This document shows positions 22,297 through 31,487 of a stretch of 43,438 bases of DNA, one piece after another. A program made the translations under genes and the position numbers. Source of the DNA: Chara braunii. Lineage: Eukaryota > Streptophyta > Charophyceae > Charales > Characeae. The notes below the pieces were generated by a model. The model was not told the DNA's origin, did no database searches, and saw only the letters and a program-made list of their open reading frames with translations. Every line of letters begins with the position of its first letter. Position 1 is the stretch's first letter. Location of the stretch: the NCBI GenBank assembly GCA_003427395.1, contig BFEA01000332.1, positions 334,805 to 378,242 on the forward strand, written 5' to 3'.

Positions 22297-22500
22297 TTAG
22301 TCTAGTGAGAGGGCATCAATATGAGATGCTTTGGTGAACCAATTTTGAAAAATGAAGGTTGGACAGACATGATGATAGTCAAAGGCGAATAAATCAATGG
22401 CGGGAGTCTCGATTTTGAAGAAAATTTCAATCTTTATGTGGCAGGCGACCCCATAGTCTGTGTTGTCCTCGTTTTTTAGATTAAGTTGGCGATGGTGTTG
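22297..22500 (-). pseudogene. Post-RNase H segment of the DIRS-like relic
   Basis: Just downstream of RNase H, and after a frame change near 22500, the minus strand reads DNTDYGVACHIKIEIFF, PAIDLFAFDYHHVCP and FTKASHIDALSLD, ending in a stop at 22297. In one other frame the preceding piece reads SLVWIPKFLNTIAN, like the W-I-P-x-x-x-N-x-x-A-D end of retroelement RNase H modules. The function of this conserved block in DIRS elements is not established. Confidence 0.6.
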
Positions 22501-22589
22501 AGGAATTTGGGTATCCAGACGAGACTGGGAAGAATGTAAAAGATTACTAAAATAGAGGCAATATCTCTTAATCATAGGTTGAAAGATTC

Positions 22590-23710
22590 GTCAGTGGATT
22601 TCATGTGAAGGGTAGTATTGTAGATGTCTGACTGTCTGAGTGAAGTCTGATGGAAGTTGAGTTGAGAAGTCGAGGATAAGTTGAGGTGAGGAAACGAAAA
22701 GTCTCAAGTACAACAAAAAATTGTTTATGAGTGGAGGAGGAGTTGAGTAGATATTGAGGTAGACATTGGTTAAGTGAGATAGATTTTGTGAGTAGCGGAT
22801 GAATAACTCATGCGATTTGGTTGGCCGAAGCATCAATAAAGATGGAGATAGAAGGAGGACGGACGGTCCAGAGTCTTCCTGGAAGATGAGGCAGGTGTAA
22901 GATCTACCACACGAGGTCATGAATGAACTTTTATGAGATGTGGACAAGGGGGTCTCAATTAGCAAGAGGGATGGTTTCGTAGGGTGAAGAAATGTACAGG
23001 TGAGTGAGCATAAAAGTTTTTTAGAGGGAGGCAAGTTTACCTTCAAGCTTTGCAATTATCCTCATGGAATCATTAGAAGAGGATTGGATGGGATTAAGGA
23101 TTTTTTGAACCTTATTTTCTGAAACCTCTATTCGCTTGGTGTGAGAGTCTAAGGTAAATCCACCGAAACGAATGCTTTATGATGGTAAGAAAGAGCATTT
23201 GTGCAAACTAAGGAAGAAACCAAGGTTGTGGAGTAAGGCAACATAGTTGAATGATTGTCACAAGAGGAGGGGAAATTTATTGTTTGCAAGGGCGGAATCA
23301 TCGATGTAAGAGGTGGCGAAAACATTACGGAGGCGAACTTCTACCATAACTTCCTACATTATAGTTGTGAAGATCCAACACGCGGAGGAGATGCTAAAAC
23401 ATATGGTTGTAAAGTGATAATTGAGTCCATTCCAGTTACAAGTGATATAGGGGCGAAATTTTGGGTGAACCGAGATGTGGTAGTAGTCACTTTTGATATC
23501 AAAACAGATAAAAAAATCTTAAGTTGGAGAGCCAGAAAGGTGAGCAGTGACATCATCAATGATTTATAATGAAAAGGTGAAAAAGTGATAAAGAGGTTGA
23601 CGAAGTGGACATCGAGAATAAAGTGAGTTTTAGAATAGTTTTTTATTGCAAACACATGGTTGATTACAATGGGATAAAATAAGAGTTTTACGATTCCTGT
23701 GGAAAGGAGT
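22590..23710 (-). pseudogene. Reverse transcriptase-RNase H of the DIRS-like relic
   Basis: The fingers read LSTGIVKLLFYPIV and KTHFILDVHFVNLFI, the family's 'K-R-l-I-x-D-x-r-x-l-N' pattern. After a frame change near 23515 comes FDIKSDYYHISVHPKF with the motif-A Asp. Next are NWNGLNYHFTT and SISSACWIFTTIM, then a TAG, and ATSYIDDSALANN with both palm aspartates. The thumb reads LLHNLGFFLSLHKCSFLPS, a TAA, and IRFGGFTLDS. RNase H shows IFIDASANQIA (Asp at 22832-22834), FFVVLETFRFL (Glu at 22703-22705) and IRLHSDSQTS (Asp at 22634-22636), so three acidic residues remain. Between YIDD and the end of RNase H one frame runs with at least seven stops. Inactive, but the active-site skeleton is well preserved. 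Confidence 0.75.
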
Positions 23711-24038
23711 TGAGATACAGTTGAGGAGATGAATTTGATATGGTGGGGTGGGTTGTTGTGGGTATGGAGAGTGGTGGAGGGAAGTTAAGTTTGAGGGCAC
23801 GCTTGAAACGAAAGGCCGAAAAAACAACTTTCACCATGTACTTCAATAATCTTTGAAGTTGAAATACGAGAGATACCATTGAACTGGAGTCTGACACCAT
23901 GATGGATCTATTGCAAGACAGAGTGGGAAAAACATCTAGAGGAAAATGAGAGTGAGAGAGACCAATTTGAGAAGTGTTGCGAGGGGGAAGCGACAAAGAA
24001 GTTATCCGAATTCCTTAGCCATGAGGCATATTCCTAAA

Positions 24039-24186
24039 GAGCGAAGGTGGCAAGGCGAAGATCAACAATTGAAGGAGGAGTTTGAAAATTGAAGATGATT
24101 ATTGAACCTGAAGAGCGAAGGTGGCAAAGCGAAGATCAACAATTGAAGGAGGAGTTTGGAGATTAGAGATGATTGTTGGAACAAAG
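24039..24186. repeat. 74-bp tandem duplication
   Basis: The block beginning GAGCGAAGGTGGCAA(G/A)GCGAAG occurs at 24039 and at 24113 with few differences. It lies between the gag-like and RT segments of the relic. Confidence 0.9.
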
Positions 24187-24361
24187 AGAATTGAAAAAAG
24201 CGATGTGGTCATCCTTCTTACGATAAGATGAAGATTCCGATTTCGGAATTCCCAATCTGCAAGGATAAACAAGATAGTAGATAAGCCCCTCAATCCGAAC
24301 AACGTGGACCTATTGACAGTCCAGGGGCAATAATTGAATAAGTCGGGCGCCGACCCTTTGC

Positions 24362-24880
24362 TTACCTGCGGTTGTCGCGCCTGACGAGACATTTGCAATA
24401 ATTATATTCAGACTTCATGATAGTCACGACTTTGTCCATACCTTGATACATAACTTTGTTGAGGAGATGCTTTACATTCTTGGTGATAAGTGGTTCGACA
24501 CAATCCTTAGCTATTGAGGCCACGCTCGCACCGAAGTCAGAAGTCATTGCCTTGTCGATGGGATAATAAGAATAATTCATATTGATAGCAAGGAGACAGA
24601 TATAAGCTCCAATCTGCGAATAATAGCAGAGAGAGACAAACATTATCTTTCAGGTTGACAACTCTTCATACACGGGTTGTGACTTGCCATCGAGCTTTTG
24701 TTGAATGCTGCCCATTTCTGATTGAAGTTTCTAATAAAGCTGGTTCAAAGCCATGTTTTCTTTTCGCTTCTCAAGAAGTTGATTCTTGAGTTGCTCGATG
24801 TAGAGGCGACTTTCTTTCAACTTGAGCGCCATTTGCTGCTTGAGTTGCTAAAATGCCTCAATGGTAGCTTGGGGAAATTG
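24362..24880 (-). pseudogene. Coiled-coil gag-like segment upstream of the DIRS-like RT
   Basis: One minus-strand frame reads QQMALKLKESRLYIEQLKNQ, LLEKRKENMALNQLY and KLQSEMGSIQQKLDG (a heptad-rich coiled coil with TAG stops before and after). After a TGA it continues MFVSLCYYSQIGAYICLLAI, YPIDKAMTSDFGASVASIAK, VEPLITKNVKHLLNKVMYQG and EYNYCKCLVRRDNRR, stopping at 24362. In composition and codon quality this is the best-preserved coding stretch of the relic. I do not recognise the family. By position (5' of RT, same strand) it is likely the gag-like protein. The three stops argue against present function. Confidence 0.5.
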
Positions 24881-24905
24881 TGCAGAAGATGATGAACGTG
24901 TATCT

Positions 24906-25799
24906 AATGGTGGGAAAGGAAGATGGGGTGAAAGTATGTTGCTGGTTGGCGAGGGCGGGGTGCTTGGAAGTGGAGGTTGGGAGTGGAGGCTAGGGGGGGG
25001 GTGGGGATAGGGGATTTTTCAATTTGATAGCATGGGCATGTACTTTGTGAAGTTCTTCTGAGTTAAGGGTTTAAATATTGAAGAGGAGTTCGTTAAGGTG
25101 TTAGAGGGGTTTTACGCACTTGAGAACTTTGGCAGGTGTAAAAACAGGGGGTATGATAGAAAGCAGAGCATAGACTTCTGCACTAATGACTGACTGAGGG
25201 TCGGATGCGGCAAGGAAAATGTTGAGCCAAGGGTTCATCTGCATAGACATTGTATGGGCGGAGTATCTCAGTAAAAAACCTTATCTTCGCCCTTGCCTTA
25301 ATATTAAATTATTCCAATCTCGAGTCCTCTATTTCCCCTCTGTTACCCTTCTTTGTTTCCTTCTCTTTTTCTTTTTATTTAATTTGTGTAGCGGACCTCT
25401 GGTTGGCCTGTGAGACCAGCCCCTTGGCCTGTTCCCACAGACTTGTATTGTATTCGGGGTAGTACAGTCCAGGCCGGTACCTCTATCGTACCAGCCAGTC
25501 CAGTCCCATCCAGCCAGTCCGCTGGGGTATACCCCAGCCAAAGTCTGTCATTGGGATCATTCTACATTTGCACAGTTTGTAGTATGTGTGTTGGAGTCTT
25601 GCGTGGGAGTTGAGCTATGTCATCTTGCTCCACCCTCATCCTCCATCTCCATCTCTATCCCAGGCGGAACACCTCACTCGGTGGGTCCGCCACACTAGTA
25701 TGATAGCGGGAATGTTCCCCGCTCCCACCCACCACACGACACAGTGGGAAAAAACGGTGTAAACCCCGACAACGGTTTTTTTGGCTGTTTTCGGATGCT
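24906..25799. other. No gene recognised
   Basis: It has a G-rich run (24990-25008), then a pyrimidine-rich block (25320-25380), then mixed DNA with several CCAGCCAGTCC phrases near 25490-25525. No coding or RNA gene features. Confidence 0.4.
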
Positions 25800-26075
25800 T
25801 AAAAAAAAAAAAAACGGAAAAATGTGAAAAAAGGTGCAGCAGCGAAGGAGTGACACATGGCGAGAAAAGAGAGAGGCTGCTCACAACATATGCACTCAAG
25901 CGCCAAGGCCAAGGCCACCGCACATGCACGTGCCACGTGCCCACGCCGCTGCCCCGCCTCGCCCCGCTCGTGGATTAGTTATATCAAGATCGGGGATGCA
26001 TGTTGCTGCCAGGGTTTGAACCTGGGCAGCTGCTGGCCATGCGCGTGCGTAGCTGCTACCATACCACAATGACCA
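25800..26075 (-). mobile_element. tRNA-derived SINE candidate
   Basis: On the minus strand a tRNA-like head reads TGTGGTATGGTAG (A-box-like, 26056-26068) and GGTTCAAACCC (B box, 26012-26022). The B box sits in a perfect 5-bp T-stem, CCAGG/CCTGG (26009-26025). The acceptor and anticodon stems do not fold, so it is not a working tRNA gene. About 200 bp downstream the minus strand ends in a T-run (25800-25815). A Pol III promoter head plus a simple tail fits a SINE; no target duplication was found, so it could also be a tRNA pseudogene. Confidence 0.45.
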
Positions 26076-26306
26076 AAGTGTCTGTATGACTTAGTAGTGC
26101 GGCACACTAGTGTTGAAGAAGTATTGTGCTAGCTATTTACCCTCCTCTCCCCCCCCCCCCCCCCCCCCAATCGGCCAGCAGGACATCAGTGGGCGGGTTG
26201 CTATTTGCTCCCTCCCCCCCTCCCCCCCCGTGGTGGAGGCAACGTGGTTGCTACTGCCTGCGCACGTGGCCATCTGCAGTTCCACGTGGCAGCTTGCCGA
26301 GGACCT
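26076..26306. other. C-rich non-coding DNA
   Basis: Two long C runs (about 26148-26168 and 26211-26228) and GTGGCA phrases; no gene. Confidence 0.5.
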
Positions 26307-26560
26307 GAAGACCCCCCCTGCCTAGGGTGTTGCAGTACAGGCCAATCTGGGTGGCTGATCAAGATCTCAACACACCCAGCTGATGATGATGATGCTGGTC
26401 ATTATTTTTTGTACTGCTGCACCAGCAGTTTGCCAACAGTGAAGACCCCCCTGGCTAGGGGGCTGCACGTTCGGGCAACCAGGGTGGATGATCAAGATCT
26501 CAACCAACCCTTGATTACTTCAATATTATTTTTTGCTGCAGCAACAGGCTGCCCGTATCT
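26307..26560. repeat. Diverged 134-bp tandem duplication
   Basis: GAAGACCCCCC...CTAGGG...GGGTGG(C/A)TGATCAAGATCTCAAC...TATTTTTTG..CTGC.GCA..AG occurs from 26307 and again from 26441, and a third GAAGGCC start lies near 26560. The copies share TGATCAAGATCTCAAC exactly. Confidence 0.8.
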
Positions 26561-26639
26561 TGAAGGCCAAGATCCAGTGGATCTTGATGATCTTGTTGCT
26601 CTTGGCCAACCAAGAGTTTGGTATCTCGCTCCCCACTAA

Positions 26640-27172
26640 CCTACTCTCCCCCCCAAACCTCTCTCTTCCCCCCCTTTCACCATCTAATCATTTTTTCTAA
26701 CTCGACCACTCCTCTTTCCTCCTACCTCCCTCTTCAGTCATTTTCCACCATCTTTTTCTCTCCTCCCCTCCCCACTCACCATCTTCTACTAATCTCTTAT
26801 ACTCCTTTCCACCTTTCGCATCCCTTTCTCTCCCATTCTCCCAGGCTACTCTCCCCCTTCCCTCCCCCAACTACAACCCTATCATCACCTCCCATCTCCT
26901 ACTTCAATCTTTTTCTCTTTCTCAACTATTTCTCTATCTCTTCTTTATTTTTTCATCCCCCTTCCCCTAACTTCATTTTTTTTCTGTTTTTCTTTTTTTT
27001 TATTTTCCTTTTGATTTAAATTCCCTCTTTTCTTCAAAATTTTGAATTCTCTTATTCTCTACTTATTTTCTCAATTTTTTAATTTTTAATTTTTTTATTT
27101 TTTTTAATTATGAAAATTTTAAATTTTTCTGCGGCATCTCTAAATCTGTTTAGGACTTAGTTATTTCAGCTC
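26640..27172. other. Pyrimidine-rich then AT-rich flank; no gene
   Basis: A C/T-rich stretch of about 300 bp gives a Ser/Pro/Phe-rich open frame on the plus strand that has no domain and lies entirely in biased sequence. From 27005 the DNA is AT-rich, with many AAATTTT phrases. Confidence 0.45.
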
Positions 27173-28240
27173 TCAACGCACTTGGTTTGGCTCTTGTTGT
27201 GGTGGACGCGGAGGAGATCGACGACGAAACGGCCGAAAATTTGATGCCGCCCTCGGGCAGGAATCCTCCGTGTGGAAATACTGCCTGCACCTTCGACACC
27301 AGTCTGAGTATGGAGTAGCCAACTCCACTTTCCACCATTCACCTTTCGGTGATTCGATGATGAGAGATCCTTCAACCCGGTGCCTTGCCTCCGGGTCCAT
27401 ATCGATCTTTACATTGACCAGCTTGGGTCTGGATCGGTCAGACTCCGGCGCATGCATGAGTTTAACTCCCCCGATGAGATTTTCGGCCGCTCCCGGTAGA
27501 TAGCACATAGCGTCCAGCGGTACCCTAATCGCCACTATCCAAAAATTAGTTTCCGCATCCCTCAATCTGACCTCCTTTAACTCCCCCTTCGTCATCCATG
27601 CCTTGAACATGACCGGGTAGTCCTTCCCCTTTAGGTTTAGCCTAGTAGAGCCCTTCGACACCATCCAAGTGGCCACCTCCACCGCTTTTGCCACATATGA
27701 GATGACGTTCGGGCCTTCAAACTTCACTCTCCCTCTGCGAATCTCTGGGTTAAATAACCGGCGAGCAAACCATCCATCTTCAAAGGCCCTAACCATGTCT
27801 TCCTTGACTCCTCTAGCGAGATCCCTTGACTCGTCCTGAAAAATGATAATAACCGTACGCTCCTTCAACCATCTTTCCTTGATGGCATCAAATGATTCAT
27901 TGACCCGGAATCTCCTTCCTCTCTCATCTTCAATCACCTCTCCCACTACCGTAGATATTGCCGGAAAGACTCCCTCGTCATAGCACTGGCCGATAGAGTG
28001 TCTGGCCCGGTCCTTTACTGCCCAATAGTTGACCGGGGGGGGGAATCCCCCCCCTGTCCTCCAGTCGCTCCTCCTCCATATCCATCATCTTCTCTTGCCC
28101 AGTTAATTACAGTACTTCTGATGTTCGCCCTTGCTATCTGACCGAGCTCCTCATTCGCCTGCGTAGGCCTTGCGTTTGAGAGACGACCACTAGAAATCCA
28201 GTCTGCTGGAGAGCCTGCCTACCTCTAAGGCTCTCCAGCA
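27173..28240 (-). pseudogene. LINE-type ORF1 (CCHC knuckle protein)
   Basis: A 257-codon open frame (27173-27946) continues upstream without a stop, through AVKDRARHSIGQCYDEGVFP, to a C/G homopolymer tract at 28038-28057. There the frame changes, and a second part (about 28240-28060: WISSGRLSNARPTQANEELG, then a Gly-rich GYGGGATGGQGG) continues. Features: KFEGPNVISY, KVELATPYSDWCRRC, and a CCHC knuckle WCRRCRQYFHTEDSCP of pattern C-x2-C-x4-H-x4-C, then an Arg/Pro-rich tail. The layout resembles the RNA-binding ORF1 of plant LINEs (a DUF4283-like domain plus a zinc knuckle). No ORF2 follows; downstream is AT-rich DNA. It is likely a 5' piece of a LINE with one homopolymer frameshift, which could be an assembly error. 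Confidence 0.6.
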
Positions 28241-28244
28241 GACT
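28200..28244. repeat. Perfect 16-bp inverted repeat
   Basis: AGTCTGCTGGAGAGCC (28200-28215) and its exact reverse complement GGCTCTCCAGCAGACT (28229-28244) are separated by 13 nt. The hairpin sits at the 5' edge of the LINE ORF1 trace. Confidence 0.95.
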
Positions 28245-28362
28245 TGACAATTTTCTTTTCCGGGGAGCGCCGCGGCTGGTCGGAGCGGTAACGCACCGTT
28301 CCGAACCGGCGTCGCCCCGGGGTAGTGGGACCTTTTCCCCGACGGCGGAAATTGATATACTA
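28245..28362. other. GC-rich spacer
   Basis: A GC-rich block with an imperfect internal inverted repeat (CGGAGCGGTAACG / CGTTCCG). No coding trace. Confidence 0.3.
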
Positions 28363-28382
28363 TTTAAATTTTAAAATTTAAA
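28363..28382. repeat. 20-bp perfect AT palindrome
   Basis: TTTAAATTTTAAAATTTAAA reads identically on both strands. Confidence 0.9.
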
Positions 28383-28835
28383 ACCGCCCTTATATTTGAT
28401 GGACCCTTCCCTTGCAGAGCCTGAAAACGTCGTGCACACCGAAAACAAACGAATTGGTGTGGGCCTGCTTTTGGCTGGCGTCGCTGCCATTTTGTCCCGG
28501 TAGGCCAACCTGTGGAACTTCTGGGGCGTAGTTCTGGTGGTGTAATGACAGGAAAAAAAAAAAAAAAAAAAAAAAAGGAATGGGAACCATCACAAAAAAG
28601 AAAACAAAAAAATAAGAAAAAAAACTTTCAAAAGTTTGAAAAACAGCCCAGGAAAATGAATGGGAGAGATGCTGTCCAGAATAGCAGCAGCATTTTGAAG
28701 CCCAGGCAAGAAAAAGGGAAGAGTCAGTATTCGCAGCCGAGGCTGACTTTCCGTGTGCCTGGGCATGAATTGTGTGCCCGTACACACGCCCAACCGCCCA
28801 GCTACGCACGGCCCCGGGCAGCCCCAGCGGGGAAA
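28383..28835. other. No gene recognised; A-run at about 28553-28577
   Basis: Mixed DNA with a poly(A) run and A-rich stretches. Open frames reflect these runs. Confidence 0.4.
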
Positions 28836-28966
28836 TAAACAAAACAAAACAAAACAAAACAAAACAAAACAAAACAAAACACAAAACAAAACAAAACAAA
28901 ACAAAACAAAACAAAACAGAACAGAACAAAACAAAACAAAACAAAACAAAACAAAAAAAAACTGTT
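28836..28966. repeat. (AAAAC)n microsatellite
   Basis: About 25 copies of AAAAC with a few AGAAC and ACAAAAC variants. Confidence 0.97.
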
Positions 28967-28994
28967 GTGCACAATTGCAATGGAAACAACTTTT

Positions 28995-29028
<34 letters not shown>

Positions 29029-29602
29029 TCTCACAGCAGGCAACTAAAGGAGAAGCCGTGCATGAGCTGTCCAGATTGGAGCCTCTGCGTATTCAACGCC
29101 TCCGCTCCTGAATTCAAAACCGTTATGACGGTGATAGGCATCTCCGATACCAAGTTGAAACCTCTTCCACTTACACAAGACCCCAGATTTTCTACTCAAT
29201 CCCGACTCTCAATATCCTATATCGACTTCNCCCCCCCCCCCCCCCCCNACCAAAAAAAAAAAAAAAAAAACACACACACTCCTTTCTATTGATTGGGAGC
29301 ATCACCTGTGTCTACTTGCTCCCTGGTCCGCTCCATTTCCTGTGCCAGCGTTCCGTACTCTATCCTAACTTTTTTTTCTCTCTCTCTCTTTTTTTTTTTT
29401 TTAATCAGAACTTCAGAGTTGTGGGTTGTGACTGTCTGCAAGAAAAGGTCAGTCCAGCTTCTGCGGCAAAGCAGGCCCTGGGTGCATGCGCTTCGTGGTG
29501 GTATAGGGGCCCTACGAATCTACAGCTTCACACTGGAAAAGATTAAACCTACCGCCCCGGACAAAATGTACAGGAAAGGATGTCGTGTAATGATGTATCC
29601 AA
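28967..29602. other. Homopolymer-rich non-coding DNA
   Basis: A poly(T) run (about 28998-29025), a poly(C) run flanked by N (29230-29248), a poly(A) run (29251-29270) and another T run near 29390. N bases show assembly uncertainty. No gene. Confidence 0.5.
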
Positions 29603-29655
29603 GGGACGCTGGACCCGGTTTCCAGCAGGTGCTGCTCCCCACCAATATATGGAGC
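29603..29655 (+). repeat. GGGACG hairpin repeat, copy 1
   Basis: GGGACG is followed by a perfect hairpin: CTGGA (29609-29613), loop CCCGGTT, TCCAG (29621-29625). Then comes CAGGTGCTGCTCCCCACC and TATATGGAGCAGCC. The same unit recurs near 33078 and, with changes, near 35845 and 36578. Confidence 0.8.
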
Positions 29656-30140
29656 AGCCCAATAGGCACCAAAGAAAAAAAGAAAAGAAAAGAAAAAAAC
29701 ATATTATAGTTTCTCACAGCTCCCCTCCTCCCCCTTTCCCCCTTTCCCAAAAAACGAAAAAAAGTCACATGAAGCTAACAGCACTGCGTTAGTGCAGCGC
29801 TGCGTCAGCTGGCCTGGGTGTTGGGCGAGAGATGCCCGTTTCAAATTTTTGTTGATGTTGCCACACTGTTTCAGTGACAGTGCCGTCGGGGGCGGTGCTT
29901 GGGCAACGGGGGATCGCACGGTGCTGTCAAAGAGATGGTGGTGCCTAGCCAGAGCTTGTTGCTGGGGTGGTGGGAGTGTGGGGGATCGAGTGTGTGGGCA
30001 CTAAGTGGGACACGCTGTAAGAGGGTCTGAAGAGCCCTTGCCATGGGCCAGTCCCGGCTAACTGGGGTTAGTAACCCTATTCGAACGAGGAAGGATGGTG
30101 GCAGATGTGTGGACGTTCGACGGGCGGGATCCGAGCATTG
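29656..30140. other. No gene recognised
   Basis: An A-rich stretch (29668-29700) is followed by G-rich unique-looking DNA. No domain found on either strand. Confidence 0.4.
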
Positions 30141-30800
30141 CAATTTGCCAGAGTTTCAGCTGGATTATAACTGATTCACACCCGATGGAACCGATCGAGG
30201 GCTTAGTCCTTCGGTCTTTGATATGGAGATGCTGTGGGGTTATCCTGTCTATGAGCAATTGTGGGCAGCCTGCGGCGAAAATCTGCCAGAGCAGTACGAT
30301 GCGGTGCGATGGAGCTGAGAGTGCCGCGGCGCGATGGAGCTGACAGCACGAGTTCTGCTGCTTTGCTGATTTTGTTGTTCTATAGTAATTTGTCAAGTGT
30401 TTTGTTGTTTAAACTAGGGTTTGCTCTACGCCTGCTGCCTTTTCTGTTCTTCGCAGACAATAGGAATTATGTGTTGAACGATTGTTGCTTTTGTTGCTTT
30501 TGTTGGCTTATAGAAACTAGCTGTAGTTATTGAACCTGCCGTCCGAGTGTTGGCTTATAGAAACTAGCTGTAATTATTGAACCTGTCGTCCGAGTGTTGG
30601 CTTATAGAAACTAGCTGTAGTTATTGAACCTGCCGTTCGAGTATTGCGATTTACCAGAGTTTCAGCTGGTATTACTGATTCGCACCTTATGCAATCGATT
30701 GAGGGCTGTGACCTTCGGTCTCTGATATGGAGCTGTCATGGGAACATCCTGCCTGGGAGCAATCACGGGCGGCCTGCGGCGAAATCTGCGAGAGCGGTCG
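30141..30800 (+). repeat. Direct duplication with about 505-bp period
   Basis: The block from CCAGAGTTTCAGCTGG (about 30148) through TTCGGTCT.TGATATGGAG to GCCTGCGGCGAAA (about 30290) recurs from 30655 to about 30790 with moderate divergence. After each copy comes a stretch with TTTAATTAGGG or TTTAAACTAGGG, then a CAGACAATAGG phrase. A third partial copy of this tail lies near 31000-31060. Confidence 0.8.
30501..30641 (+). repeat. Triple 47-bp tandem repeat
   Basis: Units start at 30501, 30548 and 30595 with TGTTGGCTTATAGAAACTAG. They differ at only two or three positions, so the array is much younger than the surrounding duplication. Confidence 0.95.
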
Positions 30801-31304
30801 ATTGATGGGTTTTACCTGTGACACAGCTGATAGTAATAGTAATAGTGATTTGCTAATTTATTGTGTTTAATTAGGGATTCTTGCGACCTGTTTCAGTTCT
30901 TTGTAGACAATAGGGATTGTGATCTTCTACTATTTGTTGTGGTAGCTTCTTCTATTTCTGCTGAACCACTGTGGTTGCAGTAATACAATAGGTTTGGTGA
31001 TAGAAATAGTGATTTGCTAATAGATTGTTGTTTAATTAGGGTTTCTTGTGACCTCTTTTTCTACGTCTGCTGCTGTTTCTACGTGTTGGTGAAATTGTAG
31101 CTTCTGCTATGTCTGTTGTTGTTTCTAATTCTTGAAGATAATAGGACTTTCGTTTTGAATGATTGTAAAAATAGTACTGTATCTGATACCCCCTGTAAGT
31201 TTGTTTCTGTAGGCTAGACGGGTTTTGGGGCTTGCTGTAACACTGTGGCCCGTCCATAGGGTTTGACCGGAGATGTCACGCCCTTTGAAGGGGCCACCTA
31301 TCCT
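30801..31304. other. No gene recognised; T-rich
   Basis: T-rich DNA with repeated GTGATTTGCTAAT (30844 and 31009) and TTTCTACGT phrases, continuing the degenerate duplication above. Confidence 0.4.
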
Positions 31305-31377
31305 TTGGAAGGGACGCCAGGCCCGTTTCCTGGCTTTTCGAAATACGAGGGACGCCGGGCCTGGTTCCCGGATCTTT

Positions 31378-31378
<1 letters not shown>
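31305..31378 (+). repeat. GGGACG hairpin repeat, copies 2 and 3
   Basis: Two adjacent hairpins follow GGGAC: GCCAGG (31316-31321), loop CCCGTTT, CCTGGC (31329-31334); and CCGGG (31355-31359), loop CCTGGTT, CCCGG (31367-31371). Arms differ between copies but pair perfectly in each, and both loops are 7 nt. A long poly(A) run follows (31383-31448). Confidence 0.85.

Positions 31379-31382
<4 letters not shown>

Positions 31383-31448
<66 letters not shown>
31383..31448. repeat. Poly(A) run
   Basis: About 65 consecutive A, followed by further A-rich sequence. Confidence 0.95.
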
Positions 31449-31449
<1 letters not shown>

Positions 31450-31487
31450 GAAAAAAAAAAGAAAAGGTATAAGGGACCCATCTAGGC

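Larger units (their letters stand above)
22297..24905 (-). mobile_element. Decayed DIRS-like retroelement (gag-like, RT, RNase H)
   Basis: Reading the minus strand: a coiled-coil gag-like stretch (about 24880-24362), an ill-defined spacer, RT fingers (from about 23710), a motif-A Asp (23498-23500), a motif-B-like SISSACWIFTTIM, a YIDD palm box (23297-23308), a thumb, RNase H (about 22900-22620), and a post-RNase H block with AIDLFAFDYHHVCP and ASHIDALSLD. That last block, with its 'iDLFAs...N' and 'vDAf..DW' patterns, is characteristic of DIRS-order elements and not of Ty3/gypsy. Numerous in-frame stops and some frameshifts make it a relic. No recombinase, terminal repeat or target duplication was identified, so the class call is by RT-RNase H type only. 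Confidence 0.65.

Noticed and set aside
26618-27019. Pro/Ser/Phe-rich open frame of 133 codons
   Set aside because: The sequence is a pyrimidine-rich stretch; composition alone explains the lack of stops.
31263-31485. Lysine-rich open frames
   Set aside because: They translate the poly(A) run at 31383-31448.
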